Source: Pyrenophora tritici-repentis (lineage: Eukaryota > Ascomycota > Dothideomycetes > Pleosporales > Pleosporaceae). Taken from it: a stretch of DNA of 64,000 bases. The translations under genes were made by a program, and so were the position numbers. The stretch lies in assembly GCF_003171515.1 (NCBI RefSeq), contig NC_089391.1:1116001-1180000 (forward strand), given 5' to 3'. The notes under the pieces are model-generated. The model saw only the letters and a program-made list of their open reading frames with translations. It was not told the origin of the DNA and did no database searches. Below, piece after piece: positions 32,366 through 43,640 of the stretch; positions within the stretch are counted from its first letter, which is position 1, and every line of letters begins with the position of its first letter.

Positions 32366-33612
32366 ATGTCTTTGCCCTTCGAGCTCGCTCGCCGCGCCGT
32401 GTCGCACCCGCATACAGCGACGTTTGTCAAGCGCGCTGTAATTGTTCAGAATGACACAGGAGACAAGATCCAGGTGCCGACTTGGGGTGTCGTTGTGGTC
32501 TATGTGACCATATTGGTTGCCAGCGTAGCTGTGAGCCTTGTAAGTACCCTTTGCTGCCTATCCTGTCGCCTCCTTCAGGCTGTATCAATATGATCAATAT
32601 GAGCTTTGCGCTAACAAGACTGTATTAGATCTCATACATGCTCAACCAAGTCGTCACCACTCTGTGCATGGTCGAGTCCCCCGTCGCCGCCATCACCGTC
32701 TCCCCTTCCGAGTATGAACCATCCGACAAAGACGGCGAGAAGGAGGGTCTTCTTGAGACTGGCCCTACCATTACCCTCGTCCACCAGAAGCCCATCACCT
32801 CGACTATCCGCGGCACACTCCGCCACCTCGTGGCCAACGCTGGGCGCTGGGCACGCTTCCGTGGATTCCGCATCCATGCCTTGTACTCTATCCTCGCCAG
32901 CCTTGTCGCCACCTTCTTCGGCGGTGCTCTCCCCCAAGTGCCCGGCATGATTGTCGTCAGCGCCGGTCTCACTGGTGCCGTCCTCGCAAATGTACACGCA
33001 GCATGGACACACAAGGTTGTTGGCATGCCCAACACCCAGAGCTTGTGGCAGCGTATCCCCTCAAAGGCCCACTGGAAGACACTCGCTGTTCCCGCTGCCA
33101 TCGCATCCGTCATGCCATACGTTAGTCTGTACCTTACCGCTGGCGTTGGTATGCTCCTCGGCCTTCACAACTTGGAGAACGAGAACATCACCACGTGCTC
33201 GCAATGGATGGGTCTCATCGTCCGTTTCGCCGCCATCGCCATCTTCGCCGTCACCTGCACCATCTTCCTCTGCCTCCCCGCCATGGTGACCCTCGTCCGC
33301 ATCGAAGCTTCCATCCTCCCAGAGGACCAGGACACCATCATTCCTTTTGACCGAACTTTCGGTGGCAAGGTCGTCAGCCAAATGATGGGCGGTACCGGCG
33401 TCGTTGGCTTCTTGGATGCCTGGAGGTCCTTCAACTGGGAGGCTCGTCGCCGTCTCATCAAGCTCTTCGCAAAGACCTTTTTCATCATGATGGCCATTGT
33501 CGTCGTTCTGGCGCACGTTGTTCTCTTCGAGGTGTTTGCTATCATGGGTCCTGCTGTCGGTGCCTTCATGGCGTCGATCAAGGAAGATCAGGCCATGATG
33601 AACGGCGCTTAG
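32366..33612 (+). CDS. Conserved multi-pass membrane protein, function unknown
   Basis: Two exons, 32366-32539 and 32629-33612, join in phase to 385 residues. The 89-base intron has a CTAAC branch point. The start is a single ATG after a pyrimidine-rich leader. Hydrophobic segments are VPTWGVVVVYVTILVASVAVSL, IHALYSILASLVATFFGGALP, MIVVSAGLTGAVLANVHAAW, a pair around AIASVMPYVSLYLTAGVGMLLG, then GLIVRFAAIAIFAVTCTIFLCLPAMVTLVRI. The last is near the C terminus (FFIMMAIVVVLAHVVLFEVFA). A conserved-looking cytosolic stretch reads EASILPEDQDTIIPFDRTFGGKV. The pattern resembles a family widespread in filamentous ascomycetes that I cannot tie to a function. No catalytic motif is visible, so I give no symbol. 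Confidence 0.82.
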
Positions 33613-34929
33613 ACGCCGTCGCTATGACGGTCGATTTTCTGTGTTGCTAGAGATTGTATACCAGTGTTGTTAGTCTTGGGTCGTTGGGCGTCGGCATGGA
33701 TAGAAGAGCATATTGTATTAGTTTTTATTGTATCTTTTTTTACTCACTCGTTGACATCACGTAGACATACCCATAATCAGAAAAATGAAATCATGTGCTG
33801 GCAACCATGATATGTCGAGAGAAGAACGTGACTAAGCTGTACCTGTGTTCATCATGACTTTGCGCACCTTTGCTTATCCACCTGAGTGTCATAAAATACT
33901 TGACGTATGTACTAGTGTATCAAGGCCACTGTAGTCGCCAAACATGCCTATTAGATACTTGCTTACCCACACTGTCAAGTAATTTTATGACATCTAGGTG
34001 TATCATCTTTCTTGGACAATGCCACACAATCACAAGACATCTCGTCAGCAATCTTGATTCACGTCATATCACATCACTCTCACCCCATTAGAGAACACAT
34101 GTGCACTTGATCTTTCTATTCCAATATCCATTTCTCCTTGCCACTCCCTACCCTAACGCGCCCGCGCCCACGCCTACGCCCACGCCATCCTATCATATTC
34201 ATAAACTGCCTTCAAGTCGCTCCTAGACTGAAAACCCAAAAAAAAACTTAAACTTCGAATAATCATACCGAACCAACGTAGAAACGGAAAAAAGGAGAAG
34301 AAAAGGACGCCACGCTAATGCCATGCATGTCCTTGAACTAACTAACTAACTAAACTGCCCCGATAAAAAGAAGAAAGAAGCTGATGAAGAGGAGAGAAGC
34401 GGGAAGAAGAGAAGAGAAAACAAGCAGCTAGCTCCCCCCCCCTTGAAGACTCCCTTAGCCACATGAGAGCGAGACGAAACAGAGCGAGAAAGAGAGAAAG
34501 TTGAAAAAGTGAGAGAGAGAAAGAAAGAAAATCAACCAGATAGACAAGGGTATAAACGCCATGATTTTGAAAGACAAGAAACATAAAAAGCTCGAAAATG
34601 CGTTTTCACTTTCGCTTTCGCTTTTTCATCCCCCTACTCTCTTTCTCTCTCAAAAAACGATACGCCTGTTCAGTACGCCGACTAGAATGCGCGTACTCCG
34701 TTTTTGTTTGTTTCAATTTGTTGTCAGGGACTGGACTGTATGTGTGTGGCCGCCGCCATGTGAAAAAGAAACACCCCCTTTGTGTGTGAATAACCAATAT
34801 GTCCCAAGTTCCTGCCTACTCCTGCCCAGTTTTGTTCCTTTGATGTTGTTGTTGCTGAGATAGCCCGAGTGTCCGTCCATTTGTTATACCAGAATATTTC
34901 GTTGTTGCTTTGTTCTCCTTCTTTCATAG
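33613..34929. other. Convergent 3' region with skewed simple-sequence tracts
   Basis: This 1.3 kb lies between facing gene ends. It holds a CGCCCA-like hexamer run (about 34157-34187), an AACT run (34337-34353) and a polypurine/polypyrimidine zone listed separately. No gene is supportable. Confidence 0.5.
34361..34652. repeat. Polypurine tract followed by polypyrimidine tract
   Basis: On the plus strand 34361-34535 is mostly A and G (GAAGAGAAGAGAAAA, GAGAGAGAAAGAAAGAAAA). After a short gap, 34604-34652 is mostly T and C (TTTTCACTTTCGCTTTCGC, CTCTCTTTCTCTCTC). The two halves are roughly complementary and lie in the probable 3' untranslated region of the histidine kinase gene. Confidence 0.75.
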
Positions 34930-37900
34930 TCATATCACCGCCGACGCGCTTTTCTTATGCTCAATCACTTTGATCGTCCGGTGTACTTCCTCTTCGCCTT
35001 GCACCACGGCAACGCCTACGTTGACACTCCGTGTCTTCTCGTTGGTACTCTCCACGTTGAGGATGGCTTTGAGCTCCGCTTGCTTTAGCTTCTCGCGCTC
35101 GGCTTCGAGTTCCAGGTTGGCCTTATCCTGCCCGGTAACTACGCCCCTGAGAATCACTTCTAGATCAGCGAGGCGGACGGGCTTGATGAGGAAAAGATTG
35201 ATGCCGCTCGAGTTTGCTTCTTGTTGGATATCGGTGTCGGCCACGCCTGTGAGCGCGATGATGGTTACCTTGGGGAGATTGGAGCGGATTTCATGGGCGC
35301 GGATTTGGCGCGTTGCTTCGAGGCCGTCCATGACGGGCATGTTGATATCCATGAGCACAACATCGATGCGTGTGTCGTCGCTATCCGAGTCCTTGTAGAT
35401 TTCCAACGCCTCCAAGCCATCAGCTGCGAGAATGTGTTTATGACCCAGCTTGTCGACAAAGGTGCGTAAAAGGCGGAGGTTGATGGGGTTGTCGTCGACA
35501 CAGAGACATCTTAGCGCACGAGTCGGCTTTTGGTATCTCGATGGCTTAACAGGACTGGCGGCTATCGACCGTATTTCAGGAGCACTGCTGACGCTTGTGA
35601 GCTGTGGTCGATGAGGTTCTATTACGTGCAAAGAGTCAGTGCGTTGATCGGTCGCTGCATCCTCCTTGAGATTCAGTTCCGTTATTTTAGGCACAAGTGT
35701 GTTGACTGTCTGTTCCAGTGACCTGTTCGCGTGTCGATCGATACAAGAAGAGAGGGCCTTTGCCAGCTTGTGTGGCCCCACTGGCTGACCAATGCATTCG
35801 AATATAATTCCCGGAACGGTGATGGCTGTAGTCGATTGCGCTGCTGCTGCACCCTGACAGACAACAATGACTGGCGCTGGTGCCACCTTGCCAGGATTCT
35901 GACTGTAAGTGGTTCGCAATACTTTTGCACAAGCCTCGGTAGCGATGACCATGTCTGGGTCACAGGCAGAGCCCTCGTCGCACCTTTGCATGCCAAACCA
36001 TTCCGTACAAAGACTGTGAAGTGCCTTTAGTGACAACTTTGAGGCTGTCTTGTTCTTGAGGTCTCTGACAAAGTACTCTTCTTCTTCGTTGAAGCCCAGA
36101 TAGCGTACCTTCATGCCTTTGGTGCGCTTGGTGACTGCTTGTAGTCGCAAATCTTTCTCGCCCTCTGGCCCAGTTGCACAGAAATTTGGCGACATCCGGG
36201 ACTCTTTCAATGGACAGGTGACTATGAACTTAGTGCCACGATCCTTTTCACTTCGCACTTCCACGTCGCCTCCTAGTGATTCCACAATCTGCTTGACAAT
36301 TGAGAGACCTAGGCCGGTACCCTGACTCAAGGGGTTTTCTTGGGCGAAAGAGTGGAAGAGCCTGTTGTTGATGTAGTCCTCCGACATTCCGATACCGGAA
36401 TCGGTCACTGAAAAACGGAACTCACAAGTCTCATCATCCAGTTCAGGTTTTCGCTTTGCCTCAAGCTTCACCTTGATGTAGCCGCTGGGTGTGTACTTTA
36501 GACTGTTTCCAAACAAGTTCATGATTACGCGTCGCCAGGCACCGGGCTGTGTACGGAAAACGTAGTTGTCGCTGTGGTTGATGTCCAAAACAATCGAGAT
36601 TGGCGGCTTGTTCGACTTGGTTGTGGTGAGCTCGTATGTCTGGGCAGAGGTTTTCGCGTATGTATAACCAGCAAAGACACTTTCTACAACATCCTCAGTG
36701 AGTATGCTCATATCGACATCGTTGATCAGTGTCATTATATCGTTCGTGTGAGCATGGCCAGGGCTAATCATGTGCTTCGCACTTTGTGTGCGCTTCTTGT
36801 GACGTTTCGAAACTCCGCGTGTCAGATTGTTGATTTTGGCAAAGTCAAGAACCTACATTGTTAGCGATGGTCAATAATGCAACGAGATTCCGAACGTACA
36901 TGATTGATGGTTTCCAGCAAGGTCTTGCCGCACGTTTCGATTGTTGCTAGATGCGAAGTTTGCTGGTTATCGAGCGAAGAGTCCTTTAGCAAATCGGTCA
37001 TTCCAAGTATACCGTGCAAAGGAGATCGCAGCTCATGGCTGATGGAAGAAATGAAGTCAGCCTTTGCAGCATCTGCCAGCTTTGTGTCCAAACGAGCGAC
37101 TTCGGCCATGACAAAATTGCTAAACGCTGCCAGATAGCTGAGCTCTTGCTCGGTTGTGAAAATCCTCTTCGGCTCAGAGCTCCAGATGACGGCGGTCGCA
37201 AACCATCGCTCACGATGCGGATCCCACAAGGGATACAGTATCAAGCTACGAGCAGTGGGAAACACCCTTCTCAGGTAAGCCTCGTCGTCCAAGCTCCGCG
37301 TAGACTCGGCCTTGCGTGGCGTAACGAATGGAAACCCATCTGACGACTCGATGTCCTCGCAACCCGTTGACGGGGAATTGATAGAAGGGGACGTGGGGTC
37401 ATCATCGAGGTGGAAAATTTGGCCATGCGGATAGAGTCGTAGAAGATGTCTCAGAACGCTCTCTGAGATGCATTCACCAGTGTTGGGCAAGGGCTTGATA
37501 TCGCGGTCGGTTTTACACAAGGCCGCACCAAGGATGTCACAGGGCTTGTCCGGTTCGGGGAGCTGATCAGGGTCAAAGTCATCGTCCACGAGACCTCCGA
37601 AAGTGCTGACCTTGGCGTCAAAGAATGCCACGCCTTCGGCCTCGGTGGAATCGACAATCATGTTCGCTGCCCGGGTAAAATGAGCCCTAAGTTCCGGGGC
37701 CACTCGGTCCTTCTCGCCGGCCTTTGCGAACCCCTTGGTAGAGCTGGACGACGCTGTGGTGGCTATGTCCGGGGGCCCGCCCTCTTCCCCTTGGCTAGCC
37801 ATTGGTGCGGCGGCACTTGATGCTACCGTGCTGGATGGTCCGCTTACCGGTGGTGTGTACGGGCCTGCCATGTTATTCACGGTACTTGGAGGGTTCAGGC

Positions 37901-38934
37901 CTGTATGGTTATATCCGTTGAGTATGGGAAGTTGTGGTGAGTGCTGTGAAGCATCTGAATTGGCAGCTGGTCGCTGGCGGTGGGGCGTAATGCCTTCTGG
38001 CAGTCCGGGGACTTGAAGTTGATCAACATCCCATGGGTCATGTGCCCAATTCTCCAGGCCACTCTTCCCTTCGGCAAAGGAACCTAAACTCTTCACCATA
38101 ATCTTTGCTCTACGGTGATCTTCAGCCGCCCTGGTCCTCTCAAGGTGGCGCATCACAGTACCGGCCATGCTTTTCAGAAAAGCTAGCTGGTGTGGCGTTA
38201 GACCGTCGCGCGGCTTCTCGTCCAGAACACAGTAGGTGCCGATGCTGTGCCCACTAGGGCTCCGGATAGGCACTCCGGCGTAAAAACGAGAGAATGGCGC
38301 ACCCTTTACAAAGGGAAAGTTTGCGAAGCGTTTGTCCTTGCTGAGGTCATTGACGACCAGCGAAGGGAGATCGCTCGGGTCATCGAGAGGCAGGACGGTG
38401 TACTTTGGGGCCAGGTTGACGGTGTAGTTACAGAGACTCTGCTCCTTGGGGAAAATGGTGGTTCCAAAACACAGACGGTCGTCTTCGAACTCTGGTTCTC
38501 CGGTCTGCAGGGACAGGGTACGGGTGGCCTCTGCGAGGAGGAAGCAGTCCTTGCGGTCGAAGAAGGATATCAGACATCGGCGCGCATTCAGACGCAGGGC
38601 ACCCAGCTGGGCAAAGGCCGTCAAAGCCTTATCGTCGGAGGCTCGCGGGGCATAGTCGAGTGAGGGCGGCGGGGTGTTTGGAGGAGTCTGTGCCTTTGGG
38701 ACTGGCGATGGCGACGACTGTCGGCTGGCAGCACCGTCTGTCTGTGGGCGGTGGAAGCCCGGTCGGGGGTAATACCTGGGCATGGCGTGAGCAAAGGTTG
38801 ACTATGGTAGGCTTTGGAGAGGGTACAAACCGATAGAAGGTCTTCTCTCGCTCCTTCGCCAAGTCTGCATGCTCCATCCTCCTGCGTCTGCGAGCCTGGG
38901 AGCGCGCAATGGCATGATCGTGATATTCCGACAT
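34930..38934 (-). CDS. Hybrid histidine kinase with GAF domain
   Basis: This is a two-component phosphorelay sensor, which probably passes phosphate via an HPt protein to response regulators for stress or signal sensing. Three exons, 38934-38831, 38775-36900 and 36852-34930, give 1,300 residues. The first splice gives EREKTFYRYYPRPGFHRP, and the second gives TLLETINHVLDFAKINNL, completing the kinase H-box region. Order of domains: a basic N terminus (RSQARRRRRME), then a GAF domain with RCLISFFDRKDCFLLAEATRTL and FYAGVPIRSPSGHSIGTYCVLDEKPR. The phosphorylated His follows in SSISHELRSPLHGILG (about residue 620), and then the ATPase motifs NLFGNSLKYTPSG, VTDSGIGMS and GTGLGLSIVKQI. The C-terminal receiver has CVDDNPINLRLL, DVVLMDINMPVMDGLEATRQIR and the Lys in LIKPV. 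There is no transmembrane segment, so it is probably cytosolic. Confidence 0.94.
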
Positions 38935-39643
38935 TTGCGCATGTGTGAGTGGATTAAGACCAAAGTTCCTTTGCGGACTGCGGACGACACTTTACCATGC
39001 CCTCGCGCGCGCCAACCACTAAGTCGGGCTAGAACAACGGCCGTATTTTGGGCGGTGGACGAGATATGACCAGCCCGATACAGCCGATCACCAAGGGTCG
39101 CTGGTCAGGAACCGCCTCTATCTAGCGGGGAATTATACAGCCCGTGTGACCGGAAGCTGAAGGGAAGTACCCAGCAGCCTTGCTCAATGCCACCACAGCA
39201 AAGATCAGGCCTTGGAGCGTGAGATGGCGTGCACACAAGTACGAGGTACGGGGGGGAGTGGCTAACGGGTGACGGGTGAGGCCCGTTGACGCCCTGTTGG
39301 AATTGGGCAACGAGAGTGTGTAAACGCGATTCAGGGTTAACCGACGCGTTTGCGCTTCCTCGTCCACGATCTTCAGCCGCAGTCTGTAGCCTGTGTCTAG
39401 CGTCTTCACCCTGAGTGAATGAGTGATTTGTCCATGTCTCACCTGGCCACAAACATTGTCTTGGCATGCAAATCCCGGCCTCGCCTACCCCCACTACTGC
39501 CCCGCCATGTCCGGATAACCGCCGAGCCTCTTCATCGCTTCTGTGCCTCGACGCTTTCGGTCGACGTACAGTCGTCGTTATACTGCCAGCCAGTATTGAC
39601 TTGTACTCCGCCGCACCTTTTGTCAACTTCGCATCTCTGCAAC
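38935..39643. promoter_or_regulatory. Divergent promoter, histidine kinase / NAD+ synthetase
   Basis: This is 709 bases between divergent starts. The last 225 bases stay open in frame with NAD+ synthetase (see findings). I name no specific binding site. Confidence 0.45.
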
Positions 39644-41833
39644 ATGGGTAGACTCGTGACCCTGGCTACCTGCCAGCTGACTCAATGGGCCCTGGACTTT
39701 GAAGGGAACCGCAAGAGAATCGTGGAGAGCATTCGCATAGCGAAAGCCAAAGGCGCTACCATGCGTGTTGGTCCTGAGCTCGAGATCACTGGCTACGGCT
39801 GTCTGGACCACTTTCTGGAATCAGATGTCTACCTTCACTCATGGGAGCAAATCTCCATCATCATGCAAGACCCTACCCTCCATGATATCATCATCGACAT
39901 TGGACTCCCAATCGTGCACCGAAACAACAGGTTCAATTGCCGGGCCATCATCCTCAATGGCAAGCTCATCATGCTCCGTCCAAAGCTGTTCCTGGCAAAT
40001 GATGGAATCTACCGGGAGCAACGCCACTTTATACCATGGCTCAGGCCTGGCCATGTCGAGGAATACTATCTACCCCAGAGTATACAGAAGCTTAACGGCT
40101 GTACCAAGATACCCATCGGTGATTGCGTTCTGTCTACTCCAGATACATGTATTGGGTTCGAGACTTGCGAAGAGCTCTTTACACCAAACTCGCCGCACAA
40201 TGCAATGGGCTTGAATGGTGTCGAGATTTTCTCAAACAGCTCGGGCAGTCATCATTCCCTGCGTAAACTAGAAACGCGCATATCGCTCATCAAGGAAGCA
40301 ACCAGAAAGAACGGCGGAATCTACTTGTATTCAAACCAGCAGGGTTGCGACGGAGATCGCATGTACTATGATGGCTCATCGATGATATTCTGCAATGGCG
40401 AGATCCTGGCCCAGGGCAGCCAGTTCTCCCTAAACGACGTCGAGGTCATCACTGCAACGGTCGACCTTGAAGAGGTCAGAGCATACCGTTTCGCCCCCAG
40501 TCGAGGACTCCAGTCACTTTCAACCCTGGCTTATCAGCGAATTGAGACCTCCTTTGCATTGGGCTCTCCAGAAGATGACTTCAACCCAGATATATGCCCT
40601 ACCCGACCACGTGATCTGATTACTCATACCCCTGCCGAGGAGATTAGTCTTGGACCGGCTCTATGGCTCTGGGACTACTTGCGTCGATCTGGGGCTTCAG
40701 GCTTCATGCTGCCTTTGAGTGGAGGCATTGACAGTTGTGCAACAGCCGTTATCGTCTTTAGCATGGCACGGCAAATCTACCAGGAAGTTCAAAAAGGTAA
40801 CGAAGCCGTCATTGCAGATGTCAAGAGGATAGCGGGCCCTTACCACGAGAACGAGGATTGGCTACCTGCGAGCCCACAAGAACTCACGCGCGATCTGTTG
40901 ACTACAGCATTCATGGGAATGGAAAAGCAGTCATCGACCGAGACTAGAGGCCGTGCGAAGGAACTCTCCGAACGCATCGGCAGCTACCACTTGGACATCA
41001 ACATTGACGCGGTGTTCGAATCGATCAAAGCAACCTTGACCGATGCAACAGGTTTCACACCCCGCTTCAAAGTCCATGGAGGTTCCTTTGCCGAAAACAT
41101 CGCCCTTCAAAACATCCAAAGCCGACCCCGCCAAGTCATCACCTACTACTACGCGCAAACCATACCCATGGTACGACAACGCAAAGGCGGCGGCGGTCTT
41201 CTCGTGCTGGGCTCCTCAAACGTCGACGAGTGCCTCCGCGGCTACCTAACCAAATACGACTGTTCATCAGCCGACCTAAACCCCATCGGCTCCATCAGCA
41301 AAGGCGACCTAAAAGGCTTCATCTCCTGGGCCAAAACCGCCTTCTCCCTCGACTGCCTCCAAGGCTTCATAGACGCCACCCCCACCGCCGAGCTCGAACC
41401 AATCACCTCCTCGTACGTCCAATCCGACGAAGCAGACATGGGCATGACATATGCCGAAATCGGCGTCTTCGGCCGCCTCCGCAAGGTACAGAAACTAGGC
41501 CCCTTTGGCATGTGGCAGCGTCTCTGCCACGACTGGAGAGAACAATACTCGCCCCGCGAAGTGGCGGAAAAAGTCAAACGTTTCCACCACTTTTACGCTA
41601 TCAATCGCCACAAGATGACGGTGGCTACCCCGGCTTACCACGCAGAGGCTTACTCGCCTGATGATCATCGCTTTGATCTTCGTCCGTTCTTGTACCCTGC
41701 GCAGATGGCTAGGGATGCCCAGGGCGAGATGCAGAGTATGACTTGGAGTTTCAAGCGGATTGATGAGGAGGTGGAGAAGTTGGAGAGGAGAACAAAGGAG
41801 AAGGTCGAGGGTGGTAAAGTGGATGGAGCTTGA
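39644..41833 (+). CDS. QNS1: Glutamine-dependent NAD+ synthetase
   Basis: This enzyme makes NAD+ from nicotinic acid adenine dinucleotide, ATP and glutamine, the last step shared by the de novo and salvage routes. The gene is intronless and encodes 729 residues, close to yeast Qns1. The N-terminal nitrilase-type glutaminase domain shows Glu in GPELEITGYGC (residue 45), Lys in LRPKLFLANDGIYREQRHF and the nucleophile Cys in GFETCEELF. The C-terminal synthetase domain carries the ATP loop LPLSGGIDSCATAVIVFSM, then QNIQSRPRQVITYYYAQ and VLGSSNVDECLRGYLTKYDCSSADLNPIGSISK. I chose the ATG at 39644 because its context (AACATGG) is strong and the protein starts like its relatives. The frame stays open upstream to an ATG at 39419. 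Confidence 0.96.
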   Translation: MGRLVTLATCQLTQWALDFEGNRKRIVESIRIAKAKGATMRVGPELEITGYGCLDHFLESDVYLHSWEQISIIMQDPTLHDIIIDIGLPIVHRNNRFNCRAIILNGKLIMLRPKLFLANDGIYREQRHFIPWLRPGHVEEYYLPQSIQKLNGCTKIPIGDCVLSTPDTCIGFETCEELFTPNSPHNAMGLNGVEIFSNSSGSHHSLRKLETRISLIKEATRKNGGIYLYSNQQGCDGDRMYYDGSSMIFCNGEILAQGSQFSLNDVEVITATVDLEEVRAYRFAPSRGLQSLSTLAYQRIETSFALGSPEDDFNPDICPTRPRDLITHTPAEEISLGPALWLWDYLRRSGASGFMLPLSGGIDSCATAVIVFSMARQIYQEVQKGNEAVIADVKRIAGPYHENEDWLPASPQELTRDLLTTAFMGMEKQSSTETRGRAKELSERIGSYHLDINIDAVFESIKATLTDATGFTPRFKVHGGSFAENIALQNIQSRPRQVITYYYAQTIPMVRQRKGGGGLLVLGSSNVDECLRGYLTKYDCSSADLNPIGSISKGDLKGFISWAKTAFSLDCLQGFIDATPTAELEPITSSYVQSDEADMGMTYAEIGVFGRLRKVQKLGPFGMWQRLCHDWREQYSPREVAEKVKRFHHFYAINRHKMTVATPAYHAEAYSPDDHRFDLRPFLYPAQMARDAQGEMQSMTWSFKRIDEEVEKLERRTKEKVEGGKVDGA

Positions 41834-42362
41834 TCTTGAAGTGGGTCACTGGGAATGGGGTTATAGATGGGTCGATGGCATGAGGAGTCCCCAGAGAAAG
41901 CATGTACTAGAAGAAACTCTAGATTATCAAGATGAATCACAGCACGCCCTGAGCGTATCATGTGGTTGTAGCAAGGTGTTCATTGCCCTAGGTATAGCTG
42001 TGCACTTGACTAATCGAAGTCTCCACATTGTGTTTTTTCTTTCGCCACTCTTTCGACATTGAAAGTGCTCATGTATTCTGATAACGAGGAAATGCAAGTA
42101 TGACGGTCACAGTGCGTACAAGAACAGCAAATCAATATATTTCTAATCCTGACTACGCAGGATAGTGTGGTATCATGGGAGAGTAGTACACCGAACCCAA
42201 CTTTCTCGCTTACTAGTACAACTAGAAAAATCAGTCTTTTGTTTGCTGATATGAGAAGGAAAAAACACCTCGGGACCGTGCTATATGCCAAGCACATTAT
42301 AAAAAAGAAGAGTCACATCTTCCGTGACCGCGCGTCTATTATCGAACAGCAAAATAGGTGAT
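41834..42362. other. Convergent 3' ends of NAD+ synthetase and HET-type gene
   Basis: This is 529 bases between facing gene ends, AT-rich in its right half. Nothing else is visible. Confidence 0.5.
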
Positions 42363-43640
42363 TCATTTCAACACAATTTCCTTCTGCCTCGGACTCCGCG
42401 CATTCCACGCATCTTCATGGATGCGTGCAATAGCCACACGTTCGGCATTCTTCCCGTTGTCGACCCACTTGATCAACATGACATTTAGCATCTTCCAGTC
42501 GCCGACCGCAAAATGCTCTTCGTCGCATTCGCCCACATGTGCATCCCAGAGGAAGCGTTCACCGTCCCAGATGGGCGTGCCGGATGGGTGCATGGTGTTG
42601 AGGCTGGGTCTGCGGTTGTCTGGCGAAGGTTCGCGCCAGAGATTGCGGGATAGCAGTACGTACTCCCAATCCCCCTCGTGATGTGTGGTTAGTAGGGAGG
42701 ACTCGTAGTCCATGATGACGCCGCAAGCCTGGTCCTTGTCGTTGATGAGATGGGAGCATGGGATTGCTTTGCCGTTGTGTTCTATTTGCTTAACGTCGAA
42801 TCGTTCGGCGGATATCGTTGATGCGGAGAAATGTAATGTGTCTGATTCGATGCTTGGGTATGATCCATGTGGTGTATCGAACGGAGTTTGGTAGTCGACT
42901 CGTAGGGCACTGCTCTTCCTGTCCCGTCGGACCGTGTATCTCTGTTTATGGTCTGAAGGTCCAACTGTAAAGTGCTTGATTTCTGATCGAAACCATGATC
43001 CCTCGCCCCGTGGGAGCTTATAGATATCTGGGCAGCTTGTGGGGTCAAATGGGAAGTTGACGGTTCCAGTGTATCCAGACCAACTCCAGGATGGTTCCTC
43101 AGGATTGGACCTCTCCAATATGCCTGCGGGACACCAAAGTAGTGCAATATCAAACACTGACTCTGGTATTCCGTGGATGAATTGGCCACCGCAGTTCTTT
43201 GATAGCACTTTTGAGGCCTTCTCGATCTCCTTGGTTGGAACTGGTTGCGTTGATGTGGAAATACTGATCAAACGGTTATATTGTCGGAAACCATTGAACC
43301 AGTTTTCAACGTCGGAGAAATCTACGGCCTGTGACTTATTGCTTGCCATACTGGCATTTGAAGAAGAGCGCAGCCTATTCTTGACGACTTCCAGAATAGA
43401 CTCACGGCGACCAGATGTGCTTGAGCGTGGAGAGGCATCGCTGTTGCTCCTCGATACTGGTATAAACTCTGGCGAAAGGAGACCATTCATCGTTCGTGAT
43501 TCTTTTTGAGGTGATGTTTGTTTTGAGTCGATAGGTGATGTAGGTGTTGAGTCTCTGGGTGATGCCGGTCTCGAGTCCTTTCTGGGCGACGTGGACCGTC
43601 GGGAAAATGGGCGACTAAAAGGTTGTAACCACGGATCCAT
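42363..43640 (-). CDS. HET-type protein C-terminal region without a HET domain
   Basis: The 425-residue product has the C-terminal part typical of fungal heterokaryon-incompatibility (HET) proteins. ESVFDIALLWCPAGILERSNP comes first, followed by EPSWSWSGYTGTVNFPFDP. Next are a WFRSEIKHF segment, then DWKMLNVMLIKWVDN and VAIARIHEDAWNA near the end. The HET domain that normally precedes this is absent. In its place is a basic Ser/Pro-rich N terminus with four SPxxDS-like octapeptide units. The ATG at 43640 has a strong context (CCACCATGG). In-frame ATGs at 43664 and 43679 are weaker. The frame above those begins at GTG, not a usable start. I find no HET-domain motif on either strand up to the next gene. 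Function is unknown and may be regulatory or a relic. Confidence 0.72.
   Translation of the reverse strand: MDPWLQPFSRPFSRRSTSPRKDSRPASPRDSTPTSPIDSKQTSPQKESRTMNGLLSPEFIPVSRSNSDASPRSSTSGRRESILEVVKNRLRSSSNASMASNKSQAVDFSDVENWFNGFRQYNRLISISTSTQPVPTKEIEKASKVLSKNCGGQFIHGIPESVFDIALLWCPAGILERSNPEEPSWSWSGYTGTVNFPFDPTSCPDIYKLPRGEGSWFRSEIKHFTVGPSDHKQRYTVRRDRKSSALRVDYQTPFDTPHGSYPSIESDTLHFSASTISAERFDVKQIEHNGKAIPCSHLINDKDQACGVIMDYESSLLTTHHEGDWEYVLLSRNLWREPSPDNRRPSLNTMHPSGTPIWDGERFLWDAHVGECDEEHFAVGDWKMLNVMLIKWVDNGKNAERVAIARIHEDAWNARSPRQKEIVLK
43510..43581 (-). repeat. Three 24-base tandem repeats in HET-type gene
   Basis: Units start at 43510, 43534 and 43558 and share GGTGATG...GAGTC on the plus strand. 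They encode octapeptides of the form SPxDSxxT (SPRDSTPT, SPIDSKQT, SPQKESRT). A diverged fourth copy adjoins them. Confidence 0.85.
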
